This document shows positions 1 through 8,363 of a DNA stretch of 64,000 bases, one piece after another. The first letter of the stretch is position 1; each line of letters starts with the position of its first letter. The translations under genes and the position numbers were made by a program. The notes under the pieces were generated by a model. That model searched no databases. It was not told the DNA's origin and worked only from the letters and a program-made list of their open reading frames with translations. Origin of the DNA: Hyphomicrobiaceae bacterium (GTDB lineage Bacteria; Pseudomonadota; Alphaproteobacteria; Rhizobiales; Methyloligellaceae); assembly GCA_020637815.1 (NCBI GenBank), contig JACKJS010000002.1:248001-312000 (forward strand). Reading direction: 5' to 3'.

Positions 1-1
1 C

Positions 2-553
2 GGCTCGTTCAATCCGGCGCATGGGGCCCACCGCGCTATCAGTGTCGCCGCCATCAAGCGGCTCGGTCTCGACCGGGTCTGGTGGCTGGTCACGGCCGGC
101 AATCCATTGAAGGACCGTTCGGGGCTGCCGCCCGTGGCCGATCGCGTGCGCGATGCGCGCCGCATCGCCCATCACCCGCGGATTGTCGTCACGGGCTTCG
201 ATGGAGGAACGGGATCGCCCTACACGGTGGATTTGCTGATGGCCCTGAAGCAGCGTTTCCCGGGCGTCCATTTCGTGTGGCTGATGGGGGCCGACAATCT
301 CGCCGGCATTCACAGATGGAAAGATTGGCCCGAGATATTCGACCTGTTCCCGGTCGCCGTGCTGGATCGTCCCGGCCACCGGCTCAAGGCGCGCGCGAGC
401 AAAGCGGCTCATCGCTTTGCTTGGGGCTATGTCGATGAGAGCGACGCAGGCGGCCTCGCACTTCGCCGTCCCCCGGCCTGGACCATCCTCACGCACCGGC
501 TTTCCGGGCTTTCGTCGACCGCCCTTCGCGAAATTGTTGCGGAACCGGACTAG
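2..553 (+). CDS. nadD: Nicotinate-nucleotide adenylyltransferase, 5'-truncated by the window edge
   Basis: NadD adenylylates nicotinate mononucleotide to deamido-NAD in NAD biosynthesis. The frame is open from the first bases, so the N-terminus lies outside the window. The visible start reads GSFNPAHGAHR, which is the nucleotidyltransferase nucleotide-binding loop (GGxFxPxHxGH). The second half of the signature is HGAH here rather than the usual HxGH. The C-terminal SSTALR matches the (I/L)SSTxxR motif of the family. Downstream rsfS and rlmH are the usual alphaproteobacterial neighbours. The call is secure; only the start is missing. Confidence 0.93.
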   Translation, partial: GSFNPAHGAHRAISVAAIKRLGLDRVWWLVTAGNPLKDRSGLPPVADRVRDARRIAHHPRIVVTGFDGGTGSPYTVDLLMALKQRFPGVHFVWLMGADNLAGIHRWKDWPEIFDLFPVAVLDRPGHRLKARASKAAHRFAWGYVDESDAGGLALRRPPAWTILTHRLSGLSSTALREIVAEPD

Positions 554-636
554 TTTACTAGATCAAGACCAAGAAGAACCGGCCTCTACTATCTATTGAA
601 ACCAGGTGAGCCGGCATATTAATGTATTGAGGTGGA

Positions 637-1140
637 GTGGCGTTTGTCGAAAGAGCCCCGCGCGCCAGGCAACGGGCATTGTCTCAAGCCACTTCTTACG
701 AGCAATGGCAGAAGGAAACCCACGCAAACATGCGCTCACCTAGCGAGGGTACTCACAACGGTACGCCTCCACCCGGACTAGCGTCATTCAGCGCCGAGCC
801 GGGACGACTGCTGCAGATCGTGACCGACACGCTCGACGGCGCCAAAGCCGAAGATATCGCGGTCATCGATTTGAAGGGAAAGACTTCGATTGGCGACTAT
901 ATGGTTGTCGCCTCGGGTCGTTCGCAGCGGCATGTCGGCGCCGTCGCCGACCATCTCATTAAAGCGCTAAAAGACGAAGGCTATGGCCGTGCACGTGTCG
1001 AGGGATTGCCTCAGGGCGACTGGGTGCTGATCGATGCGGGCGAGGTCATTGTCCATCTCTTTCGGCCCGAGGTTCGTGAGTTCTACAACCTCGAAAAGAT
1101 GTGGTCCGCCGACCGGCCAATGGAGCGAATGGTGGTCTGA
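637..1140 (+). CDS. rsfS: Ribosomal silencing factor RsfS
   Basis: RsfS (RsfA/Iojap family) binds ribosomal protein L14 and blocks 30S-50S joining when nutrients are low. The core begins near residue 60 (LLQIVTDTLDGAKAEDI) and carries the family features DYMVVASGRSQRHVGAVAD and GDWVLIDAGEVIVHLF. The 167-aa form uses a GTG start at 637 preceded by GAGG. An in-frame ATG at 730 would give 136 aa, closer to the usual family length, so the first 31 residues are doubtful. The gene lies between nadD and rlmH, the conserved order in this group. Confidence 0.93.
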   Translation: MAFVERAPRARQRALSQATSYEQWQKETHANMRSPSEGTHNGTPPPGLASFSAEPGRLLQIVTDTLDGAKAEDIAVIDLKGKTSIGDYMVVASGRSQRHVGAVADHLIKALKDEGYGRARVEGLPQGDWVLIDAGEVIVHLFRPEVREFYNLEKMWSADRPMERMVV

Positions 1141-1179
1141 GTCAAGGACCGCCACCGGCGCGCGCGGCGAAGGCCGGCC

Positions 1180-1665
1180 ATGCGTCTGCTGATCGCCGGC
1201 GTCGGTAAGCTCAAGCAGGGACCAGAGCGTGCGCTCTGTACCCATTATTTCGGCCGCGCCGAAGCGCTCGGCCGCAGCCTCGGGTTGTCGCCGCTGGCGG
1301 TCGCCGAACTGCCGGAATCGCGCGCGCCGACCGTATCGGGCCGCCGTTCCGCCGAGGCGGAGGCTCTCTTGACGAAACTTCCATCCGACTTCGCCGTTGT
1401 GTGTCTGGACCCAGGCGGAGAACGGCTGTCGAGCGATGCCTTCGCCGAGACTTTGGCCGCGCGGCGGGACAGCGCTGCGGCTCCGGGGCTGGCCTTCGTT
1501 CTCGGCGGCCCCGACGGTCTCGGCGGGGCGGTGCTGGATCGCGCGGTGCTGTCGCTCTCGCTGGGGCCAATGACGTTGCCGCACGGGCTCGCGCGCATCG
1601 TGCTTGCCGAGCAGCTCTATCGGGCCATGACGATTTTGGCGGGGCATCCCTACCACCGGGGCTGA
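1180..1665 (+). CDS. rlmH: 23S rRNA (pseudouridine(1915)-N(3))-methyltransferase RlmH
   Basis: RlmH is a small SPOUT-class methyltransferase that N3-methylates pseudouridine 1915 in helix 69 of 23S rRNA, using S-adenosylmethionine. The 161-aa protein has the full family length. It contains the SAM-binding knot segment FVLGGPDGLG and the highly conserved C-terminus LSLGPMTLPHGLARIVLAEQ followed by LYRA and GHPYHRG. It starts 39 nt after rsfS on the same strand, so co-transcription is likely. Confidence 0.96.
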   Translation: MRLLIAGVGKLKQGPERALCTHYFGRAEALGRSLGLSPLAVAELPESRAPTVSGRRSAEAEALLTKLPSDFAVVCLDPGGERLSSDAFAETLAARRDSAAAPGLAFVLGGPDGLGGAVLDRAVLSLSLGPMTLPHGLARIVLAEQLYRAMTILAGHPYHRG

Positions 1666-1749
1666 GGGGCGAAAGGTTAAGGATTCTTAAGGCTTTTGCC
1701 TTGATTCTGCCGCTTCCCTCCGGTGCCATCGACCGAACGGCCAGGACGA

Positions 1750-3114
1750 ATGGCGCATTCGAAGCGATTGACCTTCACTACTCGAAATTTTCGGATCGCC
1801 CTTGTTGTCACGGTTCTCTTGGGCGCGCCTGTCGGGCATGTCTACGGCCAGGAAGATCTCTCCCGGGACGAAGCCAAACAGCGTCTCGATGAGACCGAAC
1901 ACGAATTGGAATCCAGCCGGGTCAAGGCGGAGGGCCTCACGAAGGATCTCGCAGTCCTGGCGGAAGAAAGGGCACGGCTCAACAGCGAACTGATCGAGGC
2001 GGGCAAACGCGTTCAGGAGAGCGAGGCGCAGCTTTCGGAGACCGAAAGCGAACTCGCCGAACTGACTGCCCAAGTCAACGCGATGCAGACCTCGATCAAT
2101 GAGCGGAAAGCCGCGATTGTGACGATGTTGAGCGCCATGCAGAGGATTGGCCGCACGCCGCCGCCGGCGATTGTTACCCGGCGCGACGATGCGTTGAAGG
2201 TCGTCCGTGGCGCGATGCTGCTCGCCGAAATCTATCCGGAACTCAAATACCAAGCCGATAGCCTCACCGATAGCCTTCAGGACATCTCGGCGGTGGAGGA
2301 ACGAATCCGTGCCGAGCGCGATGCGCAGCGCCGCGACGCCGATCAATTGGCGGCGGAGCAGGAACGCCTCGACCGCCTAATCGCCGAGAAGAAATCCCGG
2401 CAGGACGCGGGCCAGCAGGAACTGGCGGATCTGAACCAGTCGGCAAAGACGCTTGCGGCCGAAGTCGAAAGTCTGAGCGATTTGGTGGAACAGCTCGACG
2501 AGAAGATCGCCAAGTCGGAAGTCGCGCAATACGACGCCGAACTCGCCGCCGAGAAGGCGCTGCGGACACGTTTGCAGCAAGAGGTCATGGCGACACCCGC
2601 CAACGAACGGGTGGTCGAGCTCAAGCCGGACGCGAAGAAGGTGGCGTTCGCCAGCCCTGATCGAATGAAGCCGGCCGTGCCGTTCGATCAAGCCAAGGGC
2701 AGTCTACGATTCCCGGCACAGGGACAACGCACCCACGGGTTCGGCGACAAGGACGCCGCCGGTGCGGCGCTTCAAGGCGTTTCGCTGGAGACCCGCGCGG
2801 AGGCGCGCGTTACGGCCCCCGCGGACGGTTGGGTCGTCTACGCCGGACCGTTCCGTTCCTATGGGCAACTCTTGATCATCAACGCTGGCGGGGGCTATCA
2901 TATTTTGCTTGCGGGGATGAGCCGCATTGACGTGAGCCTCGGCCAATTCGTTCTAGCTGGCGAGCCAATCGCCGTAATGGGCGATGCGGTGCCGCCGGGT
3001 GATCGCGGTGGCCAAAGTTCACGCCCCGTCCTCTATGTAGAATTCAGAAAGGACGGACGGCCAATTGACCCCGGCCCATGGTGGGCCGCGGCATCTGGGA
3101 AGGTGCAAGGATGA
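1750..3114 (+). CDS. Murein hydrolase activator, EnvC-like (degenerate LytM/M23 domain)
   Basis: This is a periplasmic protein predicted to activate septal peptidoglycan amidases. I chose the ATG at 1750 because AGGA lies 5 nt upstream; the longer frame from GTG 1723 has no ribosome site. An N-terminal hydrophobic segment (about residues 15-33, ending GHVYGQ) acts as signal or anchor. Two long coiled-coil stretches follow (about 35-125 and 180-280). The C-terminal M23-like domain covers roughly 325-445. The zinc-ligand positions look lost (QGVSL where HxGxD is expected, LYVEF where LHFE is usual), as in EnvC activators that no longer cleave. The stop overlaps the ctpA start (ATGA). Confidence 0.86.
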   Translation: MAHSKRLTFTTRNFRIALVVTVLLGAPVGHVYGQEDLSRDEAKQRLDETEHELESSRVKAEGLTKDLAVLAEERARLNSELIEAGKRVQESEAQLSETESELAELTAQVNAMQTSINERKAAIVTMLSAMQRIGRTPPPAIVTRRDDALKVVRGAMLLAEIYPELKYQADSLTDSLQDISAVEERIRAERDAQRRDADQLAAEQERLDRLIAEKKSRQDAGQQELADLNQSAKTLAAEVESLSDLVEQLDEKIAKSEVAQYDAELAAEKALRTRLQQEVMATPANERVVELKPDAKKVAFASPDRMKPAVPFDQAKGSLRFPAQGQRTHGFGDKDAAGAALQGVSLETRAEARVTAPADGWVVYAGPFRSYGQLLIINAGGGYHILLAGMSRIDVSLGQFVLAGEPIAVMGDAVPPGDRGGQSSRPVLYVEFRKDGRPIDPGPWWAAASGKVQG

Positions 3115-4454
3115 TGCGGAAGTCCGAATACGCTCTGTGGGCGCTTCTAGTGGTGGCGGTAATCGCCGCGGGCTCGACGATGGTAAGCCTGGCGCGAAGC
3201 CCGTCTGCCTCGGCGGCCAATTCGGAAATTTACAAGCAGCTCGATCTCTTCGGTGAGGTCTTGGAACGTGTGCGGGCGGATTATGTGGAAGAGCCCACGG
3301 ACTCCAAGCTGATCGAATCCGCCATCAACGGCATGCTGACGGCGCTCGACCCGCACTCCGCCTATCTCAACCCGAAGCACTTCCGCGACATGCAGGTGCA
3401 GACCCGGGGTGAATTCGGCGGTCTCGGCATCGAGGTCACGATGGAGAACGGTGTCGTCAAGGTCGTGTCTCCGATCGAGGATACGCCGGCCTCCCGCGCG
3501 GGCCTCATGAGCGGCGATCTGATCACCCATCTCGACAAGGAGCAGATCCTCGGCCTCACGTTGCAGGAAGCCGTCGAGAAGATGCGTGGGCCGGTCAACT
3601 CGCCGATCACGCTGACTGTCATGCGCAAGGGCGTCGACGATCCGTTCGATGTCAAGGTTGTCCGCGACATGATCCACATCAACCCGGTGAAGTACAACGC
3701 CGAGGGCGACGATGTGGGCTACATCCGGATCACCACGTTCAACGAGCAAACTACCGACAATCTGGTGAAAGCCGTTGGTGACCTCAAGAAGGAGCTGGGG
3801 GCGAACCTCAAGGGCTACGTCATCGATCTGCGGAACAACCCGGGCGGCCTGCTGGATCAGGCCATCTCCGTGTCGGATTCATTCCTCGATCAGGGCGCGA
3901 TCGTCCTGACTCGCGGCCGCAATCTTGAGGAAACGCAGCGGTCCAATGCCCGGAAGGGCGACATCACCGACGGCAAGAAGATCGTCGTGCTGATCAATGG
4001 CGGTTCGGCGTCCGCGTCCGAGATCGTCGCCGGTGCGCTTCAAGACCATCACCGGGCAACGGTGGTCGGCACGCGCTCGTTCGGCAAGGGATCGGTGCAG
4101 ACCATCATTCCGCTCGGTTCCAGCGGCGCGTTGCGGCTCACCACCGCGCGCTACTACACGCCTTCTGGCCGTTCGATCCAGGCCAAGGGCATCGATCCCG
4201 AGCTCGTGGTCGAGGAAGAGCTTCCGGACGAACTCAAGAAGAAGGAAGACGTCATCGAGCCGCGCGGCGAAGCGAATCTCCGCGGCCATCTCAAAAACGA
4301 GACGACGAAAGAAGAGGACGAGCAGTCGGGCAGTTCCTCTTATGTCCCCGAGGACAAGGAAAAGGATACGCAGTTGAACTATGCGCTGGACCTTTTGCGG
4401 GGTATCAAGTCAGTGGACACCGAGCTGAAGCAAAAAGCGGAGGCTGCGAACTAG
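3111..4454 (+). CDS. ctpA: S41 family C-terminal processing peptidase CtpA
   Basis: CtpA is a tail-specific serine protease of the cell envelope with a PDZ domain. The start at ATG 3111 overlaps the upstream TGA (ATGA) and follows an AAGG site; an upstream in-frame ATG at 3078 would add 11 residues. A membrane anchor or signal spans about residues 7-27. The PDZ domain covers about 80-170 (GGLGIEV, SRAGLMSGDLI). The Ser/Lys dyad of S41 proteases is present: Ser in INGGSASASEIVAGAL and Lys in SFGKGSVQT. Coupling to the EnvC-like gene is common in alphaproteobacteria and points to control of cell-wall hydrolases. The C-terminal 60 residues are charged. Confidence 0.95.
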   Translation: MMRKSEYALWALLVVAVIAAGSTMVSLARSPSASAANSEIYKQLDLFGEVLERVRADYVEEPTDSKLIESAINGMLTALDPHSAYLNPKHFRDMQVQTRGEFGGLGIEVTMENGVVKVVSPIEDTPASRAGLMSGDLITHLDKEQILGLTLQEAVEKMRGPVNSPITLTVMRKGVDDPFDVKVVRDMIHINPVKYNAEGDDVGYIRITTFNEQTTDNLVKAVGDLKKELGANLKGYVIDLRNNPGGLLDQAISVSDSFLDQGAIVLTRGRNLEETQRSNARKGDITDGKKIVVLINGGSASASEIVAGALQDHHRATVVGTRSFGKGSVQTIIPLGSSGALRLTTARYYTPSGRSIQAKGIDPELVVEEELPDELKKKEDVIEPRGEANLRGHLKNETTKEEDEQSGSSSYVPEDKEKDTQLNYALDLLRGIKSVDTELKQKAEAAN

Positions 4455-4578
4455 ACCTCAGTCCGCGAAGCAACGAGCCGCGCGGGCGACCAGGGGTAGG
4501 GGAGCGGCCTTCGCACATACGAGCCTTGGAACAAAGGCAGTCGCCGGGCTTCGGCCTGGGAGTGGGGAGGACGACAAT

Positions 4579-4596
4579 ATGAAGGCCGCGGAATGA
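4579..4596 (+). promoter_or_regulatory. Five-codon leader ORF overlapping the start of the deacetylase gene
   Basis: GGGAGG at 4565-4570 lies 8 nt before an ATG at 4579 that encodes MKAAE and then stops at TGA 4594-4596. That TGA overlaps the ATG of the deacetylase gene at 4593 (ATGA). The 14-nt segment from 4579 begins with the same nine bases, ATGAAGGCC, that open the real gene. A small duplication may therefore have moved the gene away from its ribosome site. Coupled re-initiation is inferred. Confidence 0.4.
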
Positions 4597-5825
4597 AGGC
4601 CTTAGCCGTTGCTTCGGGGATCGTATTCTGGACCTTGGTGATTGGCGTCACCTTGCTCATGTTCTTGTCTGGACCAGAACCGGCTGAGGTCGTCCAGATC
4701 GACACGGCTCCGCCGGCTGCTCCTGCTGCGGGGAACGCCGGCGCCATCGGGCTTCCGCCGGGCTTCTCTGTGACAGGCCCGGCGATGAGTCCCGCGGCTC
4801 CCCGGCCACCGGGTGTTCCGGAGCTCGCGCCGCCCGGCCAAGGCACGAACATGATGCCGGTTGTTCCGGGCCAAGTGCCCTTGCCGCCGGCACCCGCTGC
4901 TCCTGGGCCGAATGGCGCTCTGGAATCGGAGAGCAAGACCGCTGCGTCCAGCGTGGGCCAGCCCCGCCGCCAGGTGGCCCTGGCTAGCCTTGTACCCGGT
5001 ATCGACAAATCGGCGAACGCGCCGTTGACCGAGGCGCCGCTTCCGGCCTTGGTCGAGGAGTCGCCTTACGGCCCGCTGCCGAAGGTGGCCGAGGACGGTA
5101 GCCGCCCCGCCGATGTGTACGCACGGCCATCCGACTATGCCGCCGTCAAGGGCGGGCCTCCCCGGGTCGCGGTACTGCTCAACGGTCTCGGTGTCCCTGG
5201 CGCTCCGGATGGCGACATCATCAAGGGGCTTCCACCGCCTGTGAGCCTCGCCTATGGCGCCTATGGGCGCGGCCTCCAGGAGCGAGTGACAGAGGCTCGC
5301 ACGGCCGGGCACGAGATTTACCTCGCAGTCCCCCTGGAGCCCGAGAGCTACCCCACCAAAGATCCCGGCCCCCACGCTCTTCTCACCAGCCTCTCCCCCA
5401 AAGACAATCTGAAGCGCCTGCAATGGGCGATGTCGCGCTACACCGGCTATGTGGGCGTGACGAACTATATGGGCGCGAAGTTCGAGACCGAACTCGGATC
5501 CGTGGCGCCGGTCCTCGAGGAACTAAAGCGCCGCGGGCTGATCTATCTCGACGATGGCAGTGTCGATACATCGGTGGCTGGCAGGGTCGCGACCGCTTTG
5601 CAGCTTGAGCACGCCAAGGCCGATATCCTCCTCGATCTCGGCCGGATGGACCAGCAGCTGGCGAGGCTCGAGGCCGCCGCCAAAGAGAACGGCTCGGCGA
5701 TCGGTGTCGCCAAGGCGGCGCCCGCGACGGTCAAGCACATTGCCGACTGGGCCGGGACGCTCGAACAAAAGGGACTGGTTCTCGTCCCGGTCAGCGCGGC
5801 GGTTCGCACGCCGCGGCAGAGCTGA
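4593..5825 (+). CDS. Divergent polysaccharide deacetylase family protein (YibQ/DUF610-like)
   Basis: The 410-aa protein has an N-terminal membrane segment (residues 5-27), a long Pro/Ala/Gly-rich linker (about 30-115) and a C-terminal divergent polysaccharide deacetylase domain (about 185-405; IYLAVPLEPE, GYVGVTNYMGAKF, LIYLDDGSVD, ADILLDLGRMD). The first strand reads VAVLLNGLG, without the Asp pair that binds metal in active deacetylases, so catalysis is uncertain. It follows ctpA and precedes rppH in the conserved envelope cluster. Its ATG lies inside the stop of a five-codon ORF starting at 4579 that owns the good ribosome-binding site. Confidence 0.86.
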   Translation: MKALAVASGIVFWTLVIGVTLLMFLSGPEPAEVVQIDTAPPAAPAAGNAGAIGLPPGFSVTGPAMSPAAPRPPGVPELAPPGQGTNMMPVVPGQVPLPPAPAAPGPNGALESESKTAASSVGQPRRQVALASLVPGIDKSANAPLTEAPLPALVEESPYGPLPKVAEDGSRPADVYARPSDYAAVKGGPPRVAVLLNGLGVPGAPDGDIIKGLPPPVSLAYGAYGRGLQERVTEARTAGHEIYLAVPLEPESYPTKDPGPHALLTSLSPKDNLKRLQWAMSRYTGYVGVTNYMGAKFETELGSVAPVLEELKRRGLIYLDDGSVDTSVAGRVATALQLEHAKADILLDLGRMDQQLARLEAAAKENGSAIGVAKAAPATVKHIADWAGTLEQKGLVLVPVSAAVRTPRQS

Positions 5826-5912
5826 TCTCCCGCCGGCCGGCTCCGTTCCATCGCGTCTATTCCTTCGCCCGCCGTCTCGTCTTTCCAATCGCCCGCATCT
5901 AGTCTGACCGCC

Positions 5913-6410
5913 ATGACCGATACCGTGACCTTGCCCTACCGCCCTTGCGTGGGTGTGATGCTTTTGAACATGGAAGGCCTTGTCTTCGTCGGACGCCGTT
6001 CGGAACGGAAGGGCGCGTCCGAAGGAGAGGGGCAGTGGTGGCAGATGCCCCAAGGGGGAATAGACAAAGGTGAAGACGCCGAAGAGGCCGCGCGCCGTGA
6101 GCTCTGGGAAGAGACCGGTGTCCGCGAGGCGCGGTTCCTCGCCCAGACCGAGGATTGGCTTCTTTACGATCTGCCGCCCGAACTCGTCGGGGTGGCTTGG
6201 AAAGGCAAATACAGGGGGCAGAAGCAGATGTGGTTCGCGGCGCGTTTTGAAGGCGCCGAACGGGAAATCGATCTCCAACCGCGCCCTGACCACAAAGCGG
6301 AGTTCGACGCCTGGCGTTGGGTGCCGATGGCGGATTTGCCGGAACTCGTGGTGCCGTTCAAACGGGATGTCTATGCCACCGTCGTGGATGCGTTCGCGCA
6401 TCTCGGATAA
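5913..6410 (+). CDS. rppH: RNA pyrophosphohydrolase RppH (Nudix)
   Basis: RppH removes pyrophosphate from the 5' end of triphosphorylated mRNA and so starts RNA decay. The 165-aa protein opens with the typical YRPCVGVMLLN strand. It has a full Nudix box at about residues 49-71 (GGIDKGEDAEEAARREL then WEETG, matching GX5EX7REUXEEXGU). WWQMPQGG immediately before the box is diagnostic of the RppH/IalA subgroup. The length is normal. It is last in the nadD-to-rppH run and is convergent with atpC, sharing the hairpin at 6423-6450. Confidence 0.95.
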   Translation: MTDTVTLPYRPCVGVMLLNMEGLVFVGRRSERKGASEGEGQWWQMPQGGIDKGEDAEEAARRELWEETGVREARFLAQTEDWLLYDLPPELVGVAWKGKYRGQKQMWFAARFEGAEREIDLQPRPDHKAEFDAWRWVPMADLPELVVPFKRDVYATVVDAFAHLG

Positions 6411-6417
6411 GGCAAGA

Positions 6418-6450
6418 CAAACAAAAATGCCGGCCTCTTGGACCGGCATT
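6418..6450 (-). terminator. Rho-independent terminator of the atp operon (possibly bidirectional)
   Basis: AATGCCGG (6426-6433) pairs with CCGGCATT (6443-6450). Read on the minus strand, the stem is followed by TTTTTGTTTG, a good U-tract just beyond the atpC stop. On the plus strand the same stem follows rppH but lacks a U-run. Confidence 0.8.
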
Positions 6451-6455
6451 GGGGC

Positions 6456-6857
6456 TCACGCGTTTAGCGCGGCCTGAACTTGGCGCAGATGCTGGAGCGT
6501 CATCTGGGCCCGATCCTTCGCCTCGCCGGACAGATCGGCCACGTCCTCTTCCGCATTGGTGATCGCCTGGTTGAGGTGCTCCGGGCTCATTTCGTCCAGG
6601 TCGATGGCCGTTTCCGCGAGAATCGTCAAGCCGGCGGGAACCACCTCGGCGAAGCCGCCCCGGGCGAAGAAACGTTGACGCTTGCCGCCGGGAAATTCGA
6701 CCTCAAGCAACCCAGGACGGAGCGTCGTGATGAGCGGGGCATGCTTGGCCATGATGGTCATGTCGCCCTCGGCGCCCGGCACGAGCACCTGCTCGACCTC
6801 GCCCGAGAATAAAAGCTTCTCGGGCGATACGAGTTCGAATTTGAACGGATCGGGCAT
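6456..6857 (-). CDS. atpC: ATP synthase F1 subunit epsilon
   Basis: The epsilon subunit of the F1 central stalk couples rotation to catalysis and inhibits ATPase activity. The 133-aa protein has the N-terminal beta-sandwich (FELVSPEKLLFSGEVEQVLV, then PGAEGDMTIMAKHAPLITTL) and the C-terminal helical hairpin (DLSGEAKDRAQMTLQHLRQV). Its ATG overlaps the atpD stop by one base (TAATG), indicating translational coupling. It is the last gene of the operon and is followed by a terminator. Confidence 0.97.
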   Translation of the reverse strand: MPDPFKFELVSPEKLLFSGEVEQVLVPGAEGDMTIMAKHAPLITTLRPGLLEVEFPGGKRQRFFARGGFAEVVPAGLTILAETAIDLDEMSPEHLNQAITNAEEDVADLSGEAKDRAQMTLQHLRQVQAALNA

Positions 6858-8344
6858 TAAGCGGCCTCGGCTGCGAGCTTCTCGGCCTTGGCAATGGCCT
6901 CGTCGATGGTGCCGACCATGTAGAACGCGGCCTCCGGCAGATGATCGTAGTCGCCTTCGCAGAGCCCCTTGAAGCCCTTGATCGTGTCGGCAAGGTCGAC
7001 CAGCACGCCCGGCGATCCGGTGAACACCTCGGCCACGTGGAACGGCTGCGACAGGAAGCGCTCGATCTTGCGGGCGCGCGCCACGGTCAGCTTGTCCTCT
7101 TCCGAAAGCTCATCCATGCCGAGAATGGCGATGATGTCTTGCAGGGCCTTATAGCGCTGCAGGATTTCCTGCACCTGGCGGGCCACGGCATAGTGCTCTT
7201 CGCCGAGGATGCGCGGGTCGAGCATGCGCGAGGTGGAGTCGAGCGGATCCACGGCTGGGTAGATGCCTTTTTCGGCGATCGTGCGAGACAGCACGGTCGT
7301 GGCGTCCAGATGCGCAAACGAGGTTGCCGGCGCCGGATCGGTCAGGTCGTCGGCCGGTACGTAAATGGCCTGCACCGAGGTGATCGAGCCCTTCTGGGTG
7401 GTGGTGATGCGCTCCTGCAGGGCCCCCATGTCCGTGGCCAGCGTGGGCTGATATCCCACGGCCGAAGGAATACGACCGAGAAGGGCCGACACTTCCGAAC
7501 CGGCTTGCGTGAAGCGGAAAATGTTGTCCACGAAGAACAGCACGTCTTGGCCTTCATCGCGGAACGACTCGGCGACGGTGAGGCCGGAGAGGGCGACGCG
7601 GGCACGCGCTCCGGGCGGCTCGTTCATCTGGCCGTATACGAGGGCGCATTTGGACCCTTCGATCGAACCCTCTTTCGGGTCCTTGTTCACGCCCGACTCG
7701 ATCATTTCGTGATAGAGGTCGTTGCCCTCACGGGTGCGCTCGCCAACGCCAGCGAACACCGAATATCCGCCATGCGCCTTCGCGACGTTGTTGATCAACT
7801 CCATGATCAGCACGGTCTTGCCCACGCCGGCGCCGCCGAACAGGCCGATCTTGCCGCCCTTGGCGTACGGCGCGAGAAGGTCGACGACCTTGATGCCCGT
7901 GACCAGAATTTCGGATTCCGTCGCCTGGTCGACATATTCGGGCGCCGGGGCATGGATCGGGCGGCTGTCGGAGGTCTCGATCGGGCCGAGCTGGTCCACC
8001 GGCTCGCCGATGACGTTCATGATGCGGCCCAGCGTCTTCTGGCCGACCGGCACGGCGATCGGCTCGCCGGTATCGACGACCTGCTGACCGCGCACGAGAC
8101 CCTCGGTGGAGTCCATGGCGATGGTGCGGACAGTGTTCTCGCCGAGATGCTGAGCGACTTCCAAAACGAGACGCTGGCCTTGGTTCTCGGTCTCGAGCGC
8201 GTTCAGAATTTGCGGCAGGTGCTCGTCGAACTGCACATCGACGACGGCGCCGGTTACCTGGCGGACATGGCCTTTGGGGCCCTTGCCTTCGGCGATCTTC
8301 TTCGCTTGCATCTTCGTTTCTGCCACCACGGGTTTGTTTGCCAT
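6857..8344 (-). CDS. atpD: ATP synthase F1 subunit beta
   Basis: Catalytic beta subunit of the F1 sector. The Walker A loop GGAGVGKT lies at residues 170-177. Other family landmarks are GERTREGNDLYHEM, the DELSEEDKL sequence (DELSEED motif), and LFFVDNIFRFTQAGSEVSAL containing the Walker B strand. At 495 aa it is about 20 residues longer than usual, because of a charged N-terminal extension (KMQAKKIAEGKGPKG) before the beta-barrel domain. It follows atpG by 19 nt. Confidence 0.98.
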   Translation of the reverse strand: MANKPVVAETKMQAKKIAEGKGPKGHVRQVTGAVVDVQFDEHLPQILNALETENQGQRLVLEVAQHLGENTVRTIAMDSTEGLVRGQQVVDTGEPIAVPVGQKTLGRIMNVIGEPVDQLGPIETSDSRPIHAPAPEYVDQATESEILVTGIKVVDLLAPYAKGGKIGLFGGAGVGKTVLIMELINNVAKAHGGYSVFAGVGERTREGNDLYHEMIESGVNKDPKEGSIEGSKCALVYGQMNEPPGARARVALSGLTVAESFRDEGQDVLFFVDNIFRFTQAGSEVSALLGRIPSAVGYQPTLATDMGALQERITTTQKGSITSVQAIYVPADDLTDPAPATSFAHLDATTVLSRTIAEKGIYPAVDPLDSTSRMLDPRILGEEHYAVARQVQEILQRYKALQDIIAILGMDELSEEDKLTVARARKIERFLSQPFHVAEVFTGSPGVLVDLADTIKGFKGLCEGDYDHLPEAAFYMVGTIDEAIAKAEKLAAEAA

Positions 8345-8363
8345 CGTTCCGTTCCTTACGTGA

